Notes: generated from the sequence alone by a model not told the origin. A stretch of 64,000 nt of DNA from Arcuatula senhousia (GCA_963971305.1 OZ020306.1:56394686-56458685); one strand, 5' to 3'. Shown: positions 23,082 through 35,704, counted from the stretch's first letter. Numbers and translations are program-made.

Positions 23082-26000
23082 CTACAAAAAAGGAAGAAAG
23101 TTAGTGAAAATTTATGTCAACTTTGAAATATTGAATAAAATCACAATAAATTTGGAAGCTTGACATAAAATTGATCAATGGTTTAATTCTTAAGTATATA
23201 CTGCTTTACTACAGATAAGTAATATTTTTTTAATAAAATGACGATAAAATGGAAGGAGTTGAATATTGAAAAGGTCAAGCAATTTAGCCTACTGCAAAGA
23301 GGGGGGGGCGAGTTTCCTAATCCTATCATTAACTGCAACTATTATGTTATTTAACGCGCGATGAACGTGTCATCACCCCTTACAAAAAGTACCAATGGTT
23401 TGAATGTTCTTTACATTATAGTCTTACGGCATGCATGGTGACAGCTGGGGAATGCTAACATCCCGACAGCTCTGCGACGAAGCAGTCTGAATGTACGATT
23501 TCGATGGAAGGCACGATATAGCAGCTCTTAAATGAACGATTCGAGCAATTAGAAACTACAGTGTTATTGTTGACAGGTACCAGCTCATCCTAATTTCGTA
23601 TATGTTTACATTAAAAAAACAATTTCAATAATCAAATGAACAGAAACAAGTTCTTAAACGTCTTATGAATTAGGAAACATCGTTTAAGATTTGCTTCAAT
23701 TCATAAGAAGCGCATAAATGACAAAAAATCTGACCCCGTATGCCCTATCATCCATAGGTTTTACGCTTCGTTAGTATGCAATTTCCGGTGTCAATGATAC
23801 ATAGTGAAAAGGATTTAGTCTTACCACGAAATAAAAACCAGGATGGGACTTGTGAGACACAATCGGGATAGAGAGGTGATCATCCAAGTAAAGCAGAAAG
23901 CTAAAAATCATTTGCTCTGGCAGAATTTTCTACAAACGGCTCTATCAGTGTAAGGTAGACGTCACAGCGAGCTTATTGAATTCATCAAAAAGAAGAAGAG
24001 GTCGACCAACAACCACCTGAGACGAAATATAGACTCTGAGCTGAGAACTTGCACTGCTGTATCATCTGGGCAGAAGCAAAACCGAAATAAGCTGAAATTT
24101 CCTTCTTAATTATTTAAACACCATGCCTTTAGAAGTCAACATTTACACTATTCGAAAGACTAGCTGTTTGTCTCAAGTGTGTTTTCTATAGCGAGAAAAT
24201 GTTTTCGAAATTGTAAGATATTGCAAATTAAATATTCATAAATATTTGTTATGGAAAATCGACTTTTTATATTATTGTTAAAAAAACCTCATCTATTATA
24301 ATAGCTATTGTCGAAAAGATTTGTTATGACTTAAATTAAAGGCTCAGGTGGTCTCTTTAAATGAAAGCTCTATAAATAGCTAATTATAAACAAATCAACA
24401 ACAACAAAAACCTACTAAAAACAAAACCCCCCCAAAAAACATGCAAAAACAACAAGAAAATGTGTCAAACAGGCAAAATGCCCCGCCTATATTTATCAAA
24501 AACAGCTAGGTAATTGCTATCACTTCGTTATGCATTATCAAAATTTTAAAAGCTCATTGGTGCAGAAAAAAGAAGGTCACAGCCAGCATCCCAAGTATGT
24601 ATTGTGCTGAGCCTATCGTACAATTATGGTAAATTCAAACATATTTTATTGTCAAAAAGCAAAGACAAAGGGATAAGACACAAGTTCTACAACTTAGAAC
24701 GTCTTCTCCCATAATCAATTATGGTTGATGTGTCAGTTGTCAGTAAGCAGGAATGGACTTTAACAATTCTTCTGTAAGTGGTCATTCATGCGGAATATAT
24801 AGGTCACAGCCAACATCCAAAGCATGAATTGTGCTAAGCATCACCAGGTGCCCCTATCTTACCAATATGGTTCATGTGGCACTTGTCAGTAAGCGTGAAT
24901 ACACTTAAACCATTTTTCTGCAAGTGATCATACATGCAGAAAATAAAGGTCACAGCCAGCATCTGAAGCATGCATTGTGCCTAGCATTACTAGGTGCACC
25001 TACCTACCATATCATGAAAATTGCCATTGTGGGTCCGAAAGCAACACAAAAATTAACGCAATATTGGTGTTTTTTTTTTTTGCAAATTGGTAGTATAAGG
25101 TGGTCACCTACATAAATTACAAAGAAAAATTAGTTGAATTGTAGTGAAAATGCTGGAAAATTTTCCTCATATTATTTTTTCTTTGTGTGACCATTAAAGA
25201 TCAGTTAAAAACTATCATAGCAATTGACGCTCTTTCCATTCGGTTGATTTTGTGTTTTGTTGCTAAACATTTGTATGTATCAAAATGCATTTAAACCACA
25301 ACTGCTAAAACAAAGAATCAAGCTGAACCTTAGCTACAATACTACTGCAAAACTAAGCGTTGCCTTATAGTCCTTTTGAAAAAGTATTTCAAGCGGACCA
25401 AAGAAATCTTTTAATTATGCACCCCCTACAGGTTTACGACTTAAAATCTATTTGCCAAAGTCCTAAATTACTAAAACATACGTTAACATCTTAGTCCAGA
25501 TAATCATGACATCTTTCTGGGGTATTTTGTCATTTGGACTTTTTTTAGATCCCAGAGTCGTAGGAAGCCAAACGTCAAAAATTATAAAAGGCTTCCAAGA
25601 CGGCATTTGGACTAATTATCATCTATGACTTCACTCCAAACCAGTTTATTTGAATCGGGAAGGAGAAATTACGCCAAAAACGGATGGGTATAAATTGATG
25701 TTTTCCTTAGCTCAACGTTGATCACATGTGGCCGACCCACAAAAGGAAACTACTCTTGCAAAAATAAAAATAAAAGAATCGGAATCGGAATTGCGGATGA
25801 CTTTTTAAAAAGGGCTATATATTATCAAACTGAAATTCACCACGATATCGGTATCATATTTGAAGTCAATGCTTTTACTTAGGAAGTGAAAAGCAGTTAG
25901 ACTTAAACAATAACACATTGAACCCAAAATCAGTCATTCCCTTTGCAAAATTCAAACATACAGGTTTTGAAGAAAAAAGACAAGTACTTACACATTAGCT

Positions 26001-26328
26001 GTCCGAAAATCCAAACGTCTTTCATATGTAGTTCTACAAGAGTTGGTGGCATGCAGACCATCAAAACCAGCAAATCCGCCACACACAAGTTAATCAACAA
26101 CATATTCACCGTATTCTTCATTGTCTTTTTTCCCAGAATTACAACAATAACAACAACATTACCGAAAATGCCGAGACAGAAAATCAAGAAGTAAAAAATT
26201 GTCGCGGTTAATACTAAATGCCGAGGCGGCTCAGGAACTGTTGCTGTAAACGAATCATTTGGTTCGGAAAAATTTTTGAAGGTTGCGAGTCCAATTTTGT
26301 AACTTGTAAAGTTTGAAAATAAATCCAT
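22015..26328 (-). CDS. Class A neuropeptide-type GPCR, ETHR/TRHR/GHSR-related, two exons
   Basis: Exon 1 (26328 down to 25992) and exon 2 (23081 down to 22015) join within a cysteine codon to give 467 residues. The start lies in a strong context (ACAATGG). Seen: extracellular sequons at N6, N19 and N24; TM1 with GN at 56-57; TM2 with LCVAD, D85; the ECL1 tryptophan W106; C113 opening TM3, expected to pair with C195; ERY at 137-139; W165 in TM4; FFICHLPYR in TM6; NPFLY at 321-325. The basic cytoplasmic tail is long, about 140 residues. The TM2 to TM3 stretch and the PYRVVSIW end of TM6 resemble ecdysis-triggering-hormone, TRH and ghrelin receptors. It should be a Gq-type peptide receptor at the plasma membrane; the ligand is unknown. 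A signal AATAAA lies about 25 bp past the stop (21990-21985). Confidence 0.9.
23082..25991 (-). other. GPCR intron (2.9 kb)
   Basis: It carries a GT-AG boundary pair in phase 1. It holds AT-rich DNA, a poly-C/A patch near 24425 and the degenerate tandem repeat at 24560-25020. No other exon was recognised. Confidence 0.7.
24560..25020. repeat. Degenerate tandem repeat, about three copies
   Basis: The block GGTCACAGCCAGCATC...AGCATG.ATTGTGCT recurs at about 24575, 24802 and 24948, with flanking GCAGAAAA and TTCTGCAAGTGATCAT words. Spacing is irregular (227 and 146 bp). It may be a decayed tandem core of a pearl/HINE-like element; neither terminal hairpin is visible. Confidence 0.55.
25992..26328 (-). 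CDS. GPCR gene exon 1 (N-terminus to start of TM3)
   Basis: It encodes residues 1-112 and the first base of C113. The donor on the minus strand reads ATGT|GTAAGT. Reading past the donor would give a short frame with FFFKTCMFEFCKGND, which has no TM3 sense, so the splice is clearly needed. Confidence 0.88.
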
Positions 26329-28237
26329 TGTTCTAGTAATTATGTTCTTTTGAAGTAAAGGTATCCTTTTCTATATTCTGTAAATTTGCGAAAGTCGTAA
26401 AATGTTTTTAAAACGTAATAAAAAAGATTCGTTCTTTCTTTGCATATATATCGCATTAAGAAATAATCAAGTTGCTAGGACTTCGTGTGAAATGAGTATT
26501 GGATTTGATAAACACAATTTCTTTCTTATATTTGTAATCATTTATGAACCTCGTAATGACCACCACGTGAATGGACATCTTAATTGTAAAAATACCTTTT
26601 AATCTGAACATCAATATTTTTTTCTGCGTGGGTATGAGTTTTGCCTCACCAACGAGAAACAACATGCTTATTTCTGGTTTAAAGTAATACAGAATTGTCA
26701 TGTTTGTTTTTTGTTTTTTTTTGTTATTAGCCTTTCTTAAAAACATCTATTATTATTTGGCTCAGATTCCGCAGGTAGGGTTCCAGATTCATCAAATTGT
26801 TGGCAGAAAGAGTAAGTTTTTTTGGGGGGGGGGTGGGGGGGCACTTCTACGAGACTCGAATATGAGTGTATATACACTTTACACTTACATTCGCCTATTT
26901 CTGATCTTGTTAAAATCTAGAATAATTGGAAAAAACGTCACATTCCTCGCACGTTAAAGAACCCTGCTGCAGATGGACCTATGGAGTAGGATAACCGTGC
27001 AGTAGGCTAAATTGTCCGTTCCTACCTATGTATAACTCCTTTTTCCAACCGGTCAAAAGTAAGCACACTTTCCACGAGACGCGTATTATAATTGCAACGT
27101 TTTGCGCGGCTATCAAATCAAATTTTCCTTTTTGCAAGAGAGTCTCATTACGCGAGAAATAGATTATGCTGCACTACAGTTATAGGAAAATGAACTGTTA
27201 ATCATGCACGACGCTTATGATTGTTTTAATTAAATTTGGGTCTTTGGCTTTCGATTACCGCATTGATACCTCGTTACCCCTTGAATATAGATAAAACTGT
27301 AATATGACCACGCTGAACCCTTAAATGGCAAAAGAAGTGCATAAGGGGACCATAAATAAAAACAGAAGATCATCTAGGGGTACTTTGAAAGTGATGAGGT
27401 TATGAAATACCGGTAGATGCCTTAAATCAAAATGGACTAATTCAAAAAAATACAAAATAAGATTAAGATGTTGATGGGTTACTTTACTAGTTTAAAAATA
27501 TAAGTGTTTTCCTATACCAACCCACCTACCTACCTATACCTTGGTGACATGGGTAGGGTTTGGGCAAGCTGAACGAATTGTGGCCTAACTTTGAAAATAA
27601 ACCAATTATCATCTTGAAATTCAGGAAAACATTTATAAGACTGCGCGTAAAAGACCATAGTCTTGGGTGAGTATATGATGGTTAGACTCATGATAATGAG
27701 CTCTGCAAAAGTCAACAGAAAATTATCCACCAATTTGTTAATGCCTCATAAAGGAAAACAACTTATTTACATTTCATTATAAGAACTACTGTAACAGAAC
27801 TGGCTAATTAGTGTGTTTTTGTTTTTGTTTTTTAGCATTCATTACCTTTTTTCAATATCTGTTCTAATTCAGATTCCGGAGTCGACGTTTATATATTCAC
27901 CTATTTGTTGACAGAAGGAGTAGTTTTTGTGTGTGGATCAGATGATTCTCAATTTCTACAGAGTTAAGATTAGCATTATAATAGCTCATATTCATCCATA
28001 AGTTTAAATTATCAAAGCATATGTGAAAAATACGGCGAATTCATTTCTGTTATTTCTTTTTCGATTTTCTTTTAATTTTTTTATCTATAGTTTTAATTAA
28101 CCTGAATAATACTTCTCGTTATGATATTCTTTCTTTTCTACCGCTATTCCATATATTTGCTACTTACTAGGCCATTCATTTGTTATTTTATTCTTTCAAT
28201 TTTATCCGTATCTTCAATTAATCATGCTGCATATCGG
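26329..28237. other. GPCR upstream region, repeats only
   Basis: The GPCR promoter presumably lies just above 26328, but I see no convincing TATA box. The block holds a G-run at 26820-26840, a SINE-like fragment (26933-27060) and two related segments with CAGATTCC...TTGTTG.CAGAA.GAGTA (26764-26818 and 27870-27930), which look like copies of one short repeat. Confidence 0.5.
26933..27060 (+). mobile_element. SINE-like fragment, relative of 19960-20480
   Basis: It shares CGTCACATTCCTCGCACGTT, AAAGAACCCTGCTGCAG and the following CCGT.CCTACC block with the longer copy at 20195-20300. It is truncated at both ends. Confidence 0.6.
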
Positions 28238-28405
28238 AGGGAGGTTTGGTGCGCCATAAAATCTGGTTAAACCCGCAGTCATTTCGTTTGAAATGCCTGT
28301 ACCAAGTCAGAACCAACATGATTTTCTTTTTTCCGGTGTATCTTGCATTTTTTTTTTGTCTTTTCTCTTGGACATTGAGATTCGGTAATTTTGTTTTTAC
28401 CTTAT
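28238..28405 (+). repeat. Dispersed repeat, family R2, copy 3
   Basis: GGAGGTTTGGTGCGCCATAA, GCCTGTACCAAGTCAGAACC and TTCTCTTGGACATTGAGATT appear in the family order. It abuts the HINE element that begins at 28438. Confidence 0.65.
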
Positions 28406-28437
28406 TAAGCAGGAAATCAAACCATTATTTTTATTAG

Positions 28438-30423
28438 CTCACCTGGACCGAAGGTGAGCTATTACCATCACTTGGCGTCCGTCGTCGTCTGTCGTCTGTC
28501 GTCGTCGTCGTCGTCTGTTAACAATTTTTGAAAAATCTTCTCCTCTGAAACTACCAAACAGAATTTAATGAAACTTAGTATGAATGATCCTTAGGGTGTC
28601 CTGCACCAAACTTGTGTTTTGATTTTTGATCTGTTAAAAACATGGCCGCCGTTACTAAAAAAATAGACTAGGGGGGGGGGGTCAGACTACTGTTTTTGGC
28701 TTATAAATCAAAAAGTATAAGAGATAGAGGAAATCTGAGGCCACGCTACTGATTCAGCATCAAAAGCTCTACAAAAGTCACCTGTAATCAAAGTTGTCAG
28801 ATGACCCCTTATAGGGGTTACGACCCCTTAAAGGTGAAAAATAGCATTTTTTCATGTTTTTGGCCTACAGAATGAAAATATTGCAGATAGAGATTAGCTG
28901 TTGCTTGCTTAAATGTTCAGCTCATTTAACTCTACAAAAGTCTCTATAGGGTAGAAGTTGTCAGATGACCCCTTATAAGGGTTACGGCCCCTTAAAGGTG
29001 AAAAATAGCCATTTTTCATGTTTTTGGCCTACAGAATGAAAACTATTGCAGATAGAGATTAGCTGTTGCTTGCTGAAATGTTTAGCTCATTTAGCTCTAC
29101 GAAAGTCTCCATAGGGTCGAAGTTGTCAGAGAACCCCTTATAGGGGTTACGGCCCCTGAAAAATAGCGTTTTTTCATGTTTTTGTCCTACAGAATGAAAA
29201 CTATTGCACATAGAGATTAGCTGTTGCTTGCTTAAATGTTCAGCTCATTTAGCTCTACAAAATTCTCCATAGGGTCGAAGTTGTCAGATGACCCCTTATA
29301 GGGGTTACGGCCCTTGAAAAATAGCTATTTTTCATGTTTTTGTCCTACAGAATGAAAACTATTGCAAATAGAGATTAGCTGTTGCTTGCTTAAATGTTCA
29401 GCTCATTTAGCTCTACGAAAGTCTCCATAGGGTCGAAGTTGTCAGATGACCCCTTATAGGGGTTACGGCCCCTGAAAAATAGCGATTTTTTATGTTTTTG
29501 GCCTACAGAATGAAAACTATTGCATATAGAGATTAGCTGTTGCTTGCATAAATGTTCAGCTCATTTAGCTTTACAAAATTCTCCATAGGGTCGAAGTTGT
29601 CAGATGACCCCTTATAGGGGTTACGGCCCTTGAAAAATAGCGATTTTTAATGTTTTTGGCCTACAGAATGAAAACTATTGCAGATAGAGATTAGCTGTTG
29701 CTTGCTTAAATGTTCAGCTCATTTAGCTCTACGAAATTCTCCACAGGGTCAAAGTTGTCAGATGACCCCTTATAGGGGTTACGGCCCCTGAAAAATAAAG
29801 ATTTTTCATGTTTTTGGCCTACAGAATGAAAACTATTGCAGATAGATATTAGCTGTTGCTTGCTTAAATGTTCAGCTCATTTAGCTCTACGAAAGTCTCC
29901 ATAGGGTCGAAGTTGTCAGATAACCCCTTATAGGGGTTACGGCCCCTGAAAAATAGCGTTTTTTCATGTTTTTGGCCTATAGAATGAAAACTATTGCAGG
30001 TAGAGAAAAGGTGTTGCTTGCTTAAATGTTCAGCTCATTTAGCTCTACAAAATTTTCCATAGGCTTGAAGTTGTCAGATGACCCCTTATAGGGATTACGG
30101 CTCCTGAAAAATAGCGATTTTTCATGTTTTTGGCCTACAGAATGAAAACAATTGCAGATAGAGATTAGCTGTTGCTTGCTTAAATGTTCAGCTCATTTAG
30201 CTCTACAAAAGTCTCCATAGGGTCGAAGTTGTCAAATGACTCCTTATAGGGGTTATGGCCCCTTAAAGGTGAAAAATAGTTTTTTTGGCCTATAGAATGA
30301 AAACTATTGCAGGTAGAGAAAAGCTGTTGCTTGCTTAAATGTTCAGCTCATTTAGCTCTACAAAATTATAGGGTCAACATCAAGACCAGGTGAGCGATTC
30401 AGGCTCCTGGGAGCCTCTTGTTT
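28438..30423 (+). mobile_element. Complete pearl/HINE-like element with ten core repeats
   Basis: It starts with the hairpin AGCTCACC...GGTGAGCT, then CACTTGGCGTCCGTCGTC microsatellite, a unique block with GGCCGCCGTTACT, about ten tandem core units of roughly 160 bp (GTTGTCAGATGACCCCTTAT at about 28793, 28958, 29280, 29438 and so on), and ends with the hairpin GGCTCCTGGGAGCC followed by TCTTG. Head hairpin, microsatellite, tandem core and tail hairpin are the layout of bivalve pearl/HINE elements, thought to be moved by Helentron rolling-circle transposases. It encodes nothing itself. An inverted copy is at 58331-62247. Confidence 0.82.
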
Positions 30424-33073
30424 ATATCCATACCTACTTGTACATAATTAATATCGTTTATCTTTTTCTTGTTGGTTACATGTATCGAATAAAAGGATTG
30501 AAGTGAGCAGGTGTTCTAAACTAAACATTCAATGGTAATTACAGTCATTTTTCGAACAAATTTACCCGAAATCGTGCTTTAGAAATTATTCAAGTTCATT
30601 ACAAAAATGTAACTTTTGTCATTTATGTAAGTCGACGACTGATATTGGTTGAATGTTGACTGTTGACTGATAAATGTTTTGTAGACGATGTTTCAGCCAT
30701 TGGCATGCGGGGCAAAAAGCAAATTTAAACTTTTTATATTTATAAAGCTGCTTGTGGTCAAGAAATGACCAAAAACAAGCCGAGGAGGACCACGAAGGAT
30801 AACAACAGAGGGAAAAGGGTTATCATAAGTAGTAAAACGCAGTCAGAAATCTAAAATAGAGGAATTTATCAGAGGTAATTACAGGTAAAACAAAACAAAT
30901 AGAGTAAGTGCTAAGTACAGTATATCAAAAAGATTTTTAGTTTATTTGTCTCCGACTGTGGAACGACTTGAAATGCATTTTTGACTACGGTTTTGTGTTG
31001 GGGTGTATGATTCGTTGTGTTGTCAGTGTTAACAGATTTTGCCTTGGTTTTCACGTGTCATCTGATAATCTCCGTACAACAGACAGTGAAAACCTATCGA
31101 AACAGAATTTATTTTATGGGTAATATGGATATTTTTATTATCCCGCCTTTTCAGACGAAATGATTCGCGACGGTTTAATATTTTTTGGTCTTAATTATAC
31201 TTGGATGAACACCTCACAATTCCTGTTATGTCTCACTACCGCGTTGTATTTTGTATTATCGTACCCTAATATCGCAATAAAAGACAGAGGTTTAGCACCA
31301 TAAGACGTGGCTCAATCCTGTACCTTTTTAATGCGTGTATCAAGTCAGGATCATTGCGATCTTCAATTTCTAATGTATGTCTTTGTTTTGTTTGTCTTAT
31401 ATCGTTTTCGAAATATGAGATTGATCATCAAAGTTCAATAGTTTTGTTGTTGCTTTAATTTTTTTTTTTTCAAAATTAGCCAGTTCCATATGAAAATCAA
31501 TTTTGGTTGTAAACTGGCTCGCTTCCCTATGCAATTAATTGTAGACGTGAAACTAGTTGATAATTGTGTAGTACATACATTGACATATTAAGCCAGCATT
31601 AGCAGGTGTTTCTATCTAAAGTAGAAATAATAACAATAATTTTCCCAACTTTCCATAGAAAATTTTCTCTGAAATCGTGCTTTATAATTGCAAGGTGTGT
31701 TAGCAATCATTTCAGTTCAATACACTTATGTGACTTTTGTCGTAAATCAAATCGATGACCGCTTGCCGAGAAATGACTGTTGACCGTTAATATTTTTAGA
31801 CGATATTTAAGCATTTTCATAAAAAAATCCGATTTAAAGATAAAAATGTTTCATGGCCAAGCTTAAATCAGAATTGACCAACAAAATGTCAAAAGAGGAT
31901 TAAAGGTTAATCATTACAATTAAGGGAATCAAACAAGGTCAAAAAAGAGGTATTATGTTGAAAGATAAATAATACAAGGTATAATTGAAACTGAGTGCAG
32001 TTTCGAACGTCTCTCATATGAAGCCCCTATCCGAAAGTATATGTTCCCTCCACATATTGTTTTTTTTTTTCGGGAGGACCATATATAGGAATATAGGCCA
32101 AATTGAATATTCCTCTTCTTCACGACTTCGAAGGTCGACATAAACACAATACTTTAGTCTTGGAAATTAAAAAGAGTAATGATTTCATAAGCTAAAATTA
32201 GCATTTCTAATTTCAAATAGAAGATAACGAGGTCAACCTACCCTTTTAGCTACAATCTAAAACAATCCGCAATAGAAAACAACCAGCAGCATTAAGTGTG
32301 ACCGGTGGTCGCTGATCTCTGTTTTGCATTTGCCCCTAGCAAAAAGACCTAGCATTTGCATTTATTGCTTAGAAGTTCAAAATACAATTTTACTTAAAGT
32401 TGAAAAGTGGAAGCTCAAATGACGCACGGACTGACAATTAACGAACAGATGACCATGCGTATAAAAGAAGAGACTATGAAACAAGAAATGACAAACGAAT
32501 AGATTTCACTACGTATATACGTATAAGTGTGGGGGATGTGACGCAATGGTTGACAATTTAACAGCTATCCATGGGGATTAAAGTATGACGCAAGGAATGT
32601 CAAACGAACAAACGGACATACATGATAATAATGCCACTGAAGGCACTGATGGTTGTGCAGGGCATGGAAACTAGGAATTATGAGTAGACATTTAGGAGAC
32701 CAACTTAAAAGGGACGGGAATCCGCAGGGTATATGCGTATATTTATTTGCTCTTCGGGCCCATAACTCGGGGCGTCATTAAGGCGATATATACAATGTGA
32801 TAAGAAGGGTTTGGGTTTAGAAAAAAACCTGACATCTGTTACTGCGCACTTTTGAGCTGTCACCGTTAAAACAATAGGTTTTAATATCAACACATACAGT
32901 AAAACCTTAGTTTCAATATTTTGAAACGTTTGTTGTTATAAATTCTGATTGAAAGCAAATATAATGCAGCACTCTCCTACATGTGTATGTCAGTCACAGC
33001 AGTGCAAATCGACACTCCCCTACGGCACTTAAGTTGGTCAAAAATTAATTAATAAAATTTTATTATGATATGC
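30424..33073. other. Intergenic DNA, one repeat copy, no gene
   Basis: Apart from the R2 copy at 31285-31455, this is AT-rich DNA with no supported exon. CAGGTGTTCTA...TTACCCGAAATCGTGCTTTA (30508-30580) and AGCAGGTGTTTCTA...CTGAAATCGTGCTTTA (31600-31685) are related, pointing to a further duplicated repeat here. Confidence 0.5.
31285..31455 (+). repeat. Dispersed repeat, family R2, copy 4
   Basis: GTATCAAGTCAGGATCATTG, a GTTTTGTTTGTCTTATATCG block and TATGAGATTGATCATC keep the family order. It is the most diverged of the four. Confidence 0.55.
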
Positions 33074-33076
33074 TAA

Positions 33077-33364
33077 GGGACCGACCATTTAACTTGAAGG
33101 GGGGCTTGGTTTTTTCCTAAAAAAAATATTCTGAAAATCATTTTTTATGAAAAAAATATTTTGGCAGCTGAGAGCTGAGGGTAAGAAAAAAATATTCTGA
33201 AGAAGGATTTCTGCTAGAAAAAATATAAAGCTGAAAATGAAAAAAAATATTCTGTCGCGACGCCTTCGAAAAATAAAAATTTTGTCCGCGCCCTGCGTTG
33301 AAAAAAAATTTCTGATCAAAACAAAAAAAAACAAAGCCCCCCTTCAAATTAAATGGTCCGTCCC
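33077..33364. mobile_element. Harbinger-like MITE, copy 1
   Basis: The left end GGGACCGACCATTTAACTTG and the right end CAAATTAAATGGTCCGTCCC are inverted repeats of about 30 bp or more. TAA lies directly outside both ends (33074-33076 and 33365-33367), a three-base duplication fitting PIF/Harbinger elements. The inside is made of AAAAAATATTCTG-type units that keep minus-strand frames open by composition only. Confidence 0.82.
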
Positions 33365-34860
33365 TAAAATGTAACGTGGAAGTATCACCGAGTGCATGCG
33401 ATTGTCATATAATGTTTTCATTGCGGAAAAAATCAGATTAAAAGATGTGATGTAACCAAGTTTACACTGGCCGCCCAGAAAAGTTTAAGGTGTTACCTAA
33501 GGTCAAATATCGACTCTCCCCTACGTTTTAACGACTCTTGCGCGGTATACTTATACCCGGTGCGTTTGAATTTAAAGATTCCTACAAGAATATACGCATG
33601 ATACGTAGCCTATTTGAATGATTTGCACTTCAATTTATCATAATCATCTATTTTCAAGAGATTAAGAGAATAGAAACTGCTGATTACGGGTGTGATATAG
33701 TAAAAAGAAATTGCTTACTCTTCCGGAGCACATGCGTTTTGTTACGACTTGAGTTTGTGTTGTTGAGTGTTATTCAGGTGTATTTTGTGTGTTTTATGTT
33801 GTCTGTTTCTTCGTGTTGTTCTTGTTCGAGTTTTTCGTTTCGTCTTGGCTTTTTTGGACTTTTGACATACGAATGTCTCATTGGTACCTCTTTGCTTTTT
33901 CTTTTGAATATGCATAATTATACACAAAATAATAAAATTACCATCTTAATTGACAGTCACCTTCAGCAGGTACATGTTTTATATGGAACAGGCCTTCCCG
34001 TGGTGTTAACATGTCTAACAGTTGATGAATGGCTAACCCGAATAATACAGCCGTTATATTTCGCTCCTTTCAGTCGCTACCTGTTCCGCCGAAGTAAACG
34101 AAGACGAATAGGGCTTGAATTTTTCGAGTTAATGAAAGGCTAACATTTCATGTTATTTGTATATCTGAGGGTTTTCTGAACTGAATACGGGGACTTAAGA
34201 AACATGATGTAAATTTTGTCCGCGACAGTAAAAAATGTCCTAACGTAAGATTTTCCTAGTAAAATATGTTTGTCCGACAAAAACTTCCCGTTTACTAATG
34301 TCTGAAATGTGTTTCCTCATAAAAACTGTCCATTGACAAACTTGACTGGCTAAATTTAATATATAAATCGACCTATGCCAAAAAACGACCTGCGACCTCC
34401 GCCAAAATATGCCTTTTATAAGCGACCTTGCGACCTCAGGCCCCTTTTAAAAGCGACCTTGCGACCTGAGGGGGGTATCCTGCGGGAGCCCCAAACATTG
34501 TATATGTCCACTTAGACCAATTTTACACCAACACATTTATTACTCACAGAAATAAAATGCCGATTTTGAAAAAAACAACATCTTTTCTAAATGAAAAAGA
34601 AAGAAATTTCGTCAAAGCTGGCCAATGCTGAAAAGGGAAATCTAATATCATACCGCTCCAGGTATATGGTTCATAATTTTCTTTTATTTTTATCTCTGTC
34701 GTCAAATATTGTTTTCGGGGCTGCGTTTTGGTGCGATTCTGTATTCACTTATTTACCAATTGTGGTGAATGGGTGTAAGGTTGCATCAAGACCCAGTTTC
34801 TATTGTTTGCATTATATCTCAATCTTATGTCATTATGTATGTGTTATAACCATTTATTGT
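33365..34860. other. Intergenic DNA between two related MITEs
   Basis: It contains an inverted R1 copy (33765-33905) and otherwise AT-rich DNA. The stretch 34380-34490 has GCGACCT.GCGACCTC words repeated three or four times at short spacing, a small local repeat. No gene was recognised. Confidence 0.5.
33765..33905 (-). repeat. Dispersed repeat, family R1, inverted copy
   Basis: Read on the minus strand it gives AAGCAAAGAGGTACCAATGA, then the CAAAC/AACAAG-rich middle of R1. The open frames on both strands here are repeat artefacts. Confidence 0.6.
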
Positions 34861-34862
34861 AA

Positions 34863-35175
34863 GGAACGGCCCATTTAACTTGAAGGGGGGGGCTTGGTTT
34901 TTTGTTTTGGCCAGACAAAAAATTTATTTTGTGAATGCGTCATGACAGAATTTTTATTTTTTGAAAGCGTCGCGACAGAATATTTTTTTTTATTATTAGC
35001 ATTATTTTATATGGCAGAAATTCTTCTTCAGAATATTTTTTTTTCTTACCCTCTGCTGCCAAAATATTTTTTTCATCAAAAATCATTTTCAAAATATTTT
35101 TTCATCAAAAATCATTTTCAAAATATTTTTTAAGAAAAAACCAAGGCCCCCCCTTCAAGTTAAATGGTCGGTCCC
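34863..35175. mobile_element. Harbinger-like MITE, copy 2
   Basis: The left end GGAACGGCCCATTTAACTTG and the right end TCAAGTTAAATGGTCGGTCC are inverted repeats, with TAA outside each end (34860-34862 and 35176-35178). It is related to copy 1 over the ends and in the AAAATATTTTTTTC-type interior, and is about 25 bp longer. It lies just upstream of the next gene. Confidence 0.82.
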
Positions 35176-35325
35176 TAAATGTGTTAAAAAATAAATATTA
35201 GTATTAGTATTAGTATAGTCCGTCAGGACATTTATCAGTCACTGTCAGAATATCATCGGGATAGCATTTTTATACACCTCATACCATACGTGCGTTTCTG
35301 TCCCCAACAACTTTATACCCCTAAA

Positions 35326-35704
35326 ATGGCAAACGAACCATCACCCAAAAAACTAAAAACGGCAACAATATTTGAGGAGTTTTGGCAGGATAAACAAAAG
35401 TATATGAAATTAAGGAAAGTCTACGGAGCACTGGTAAACGGATATGATCAAATGAACCTTTGCGTTTTACGTATCATCGAATCAAACGCACGTTTGAGTG
35501 AAAGATTCGCACGGGCTACATGTGTCACATCGCGTTATCCAGATCCCGACGTTCATGGAGACGACAAGTCATTCGTAATAGGCAGAATATTTGGGTCGGG
35601 TATTGAAGTGTTAAGGAAATACACAAACGAGAAAGATCCACACATACCCAAAAACTTGCAGCTTCGAAATGCTTTGGCAAAACTTTTACATTTCATGTCA
35701 CAAG
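35326..35704 (+). CDS. Exon 1 of the possible nuclease gene
   Basis: It encodes residues 1-126 starting MANEPSPKKLKTATIFEEFW, a lysine-rich start followed by helical sequence. The donor is CAAG|GCAAGT, a GC-type donor with otherwise perfect consensus. Reading on gives only five more residues before a stop. Phase 1 fits the next acceptor exactly. Confidence 0.7.

Noticed and set aside
33089..35133. F- and K-rich open frames at both ends of 33.1-35.1 kb
   Set aside because: They are the interiors of the two Harbinger-like MITEs, made of AAAAAATATTC units on either strand.
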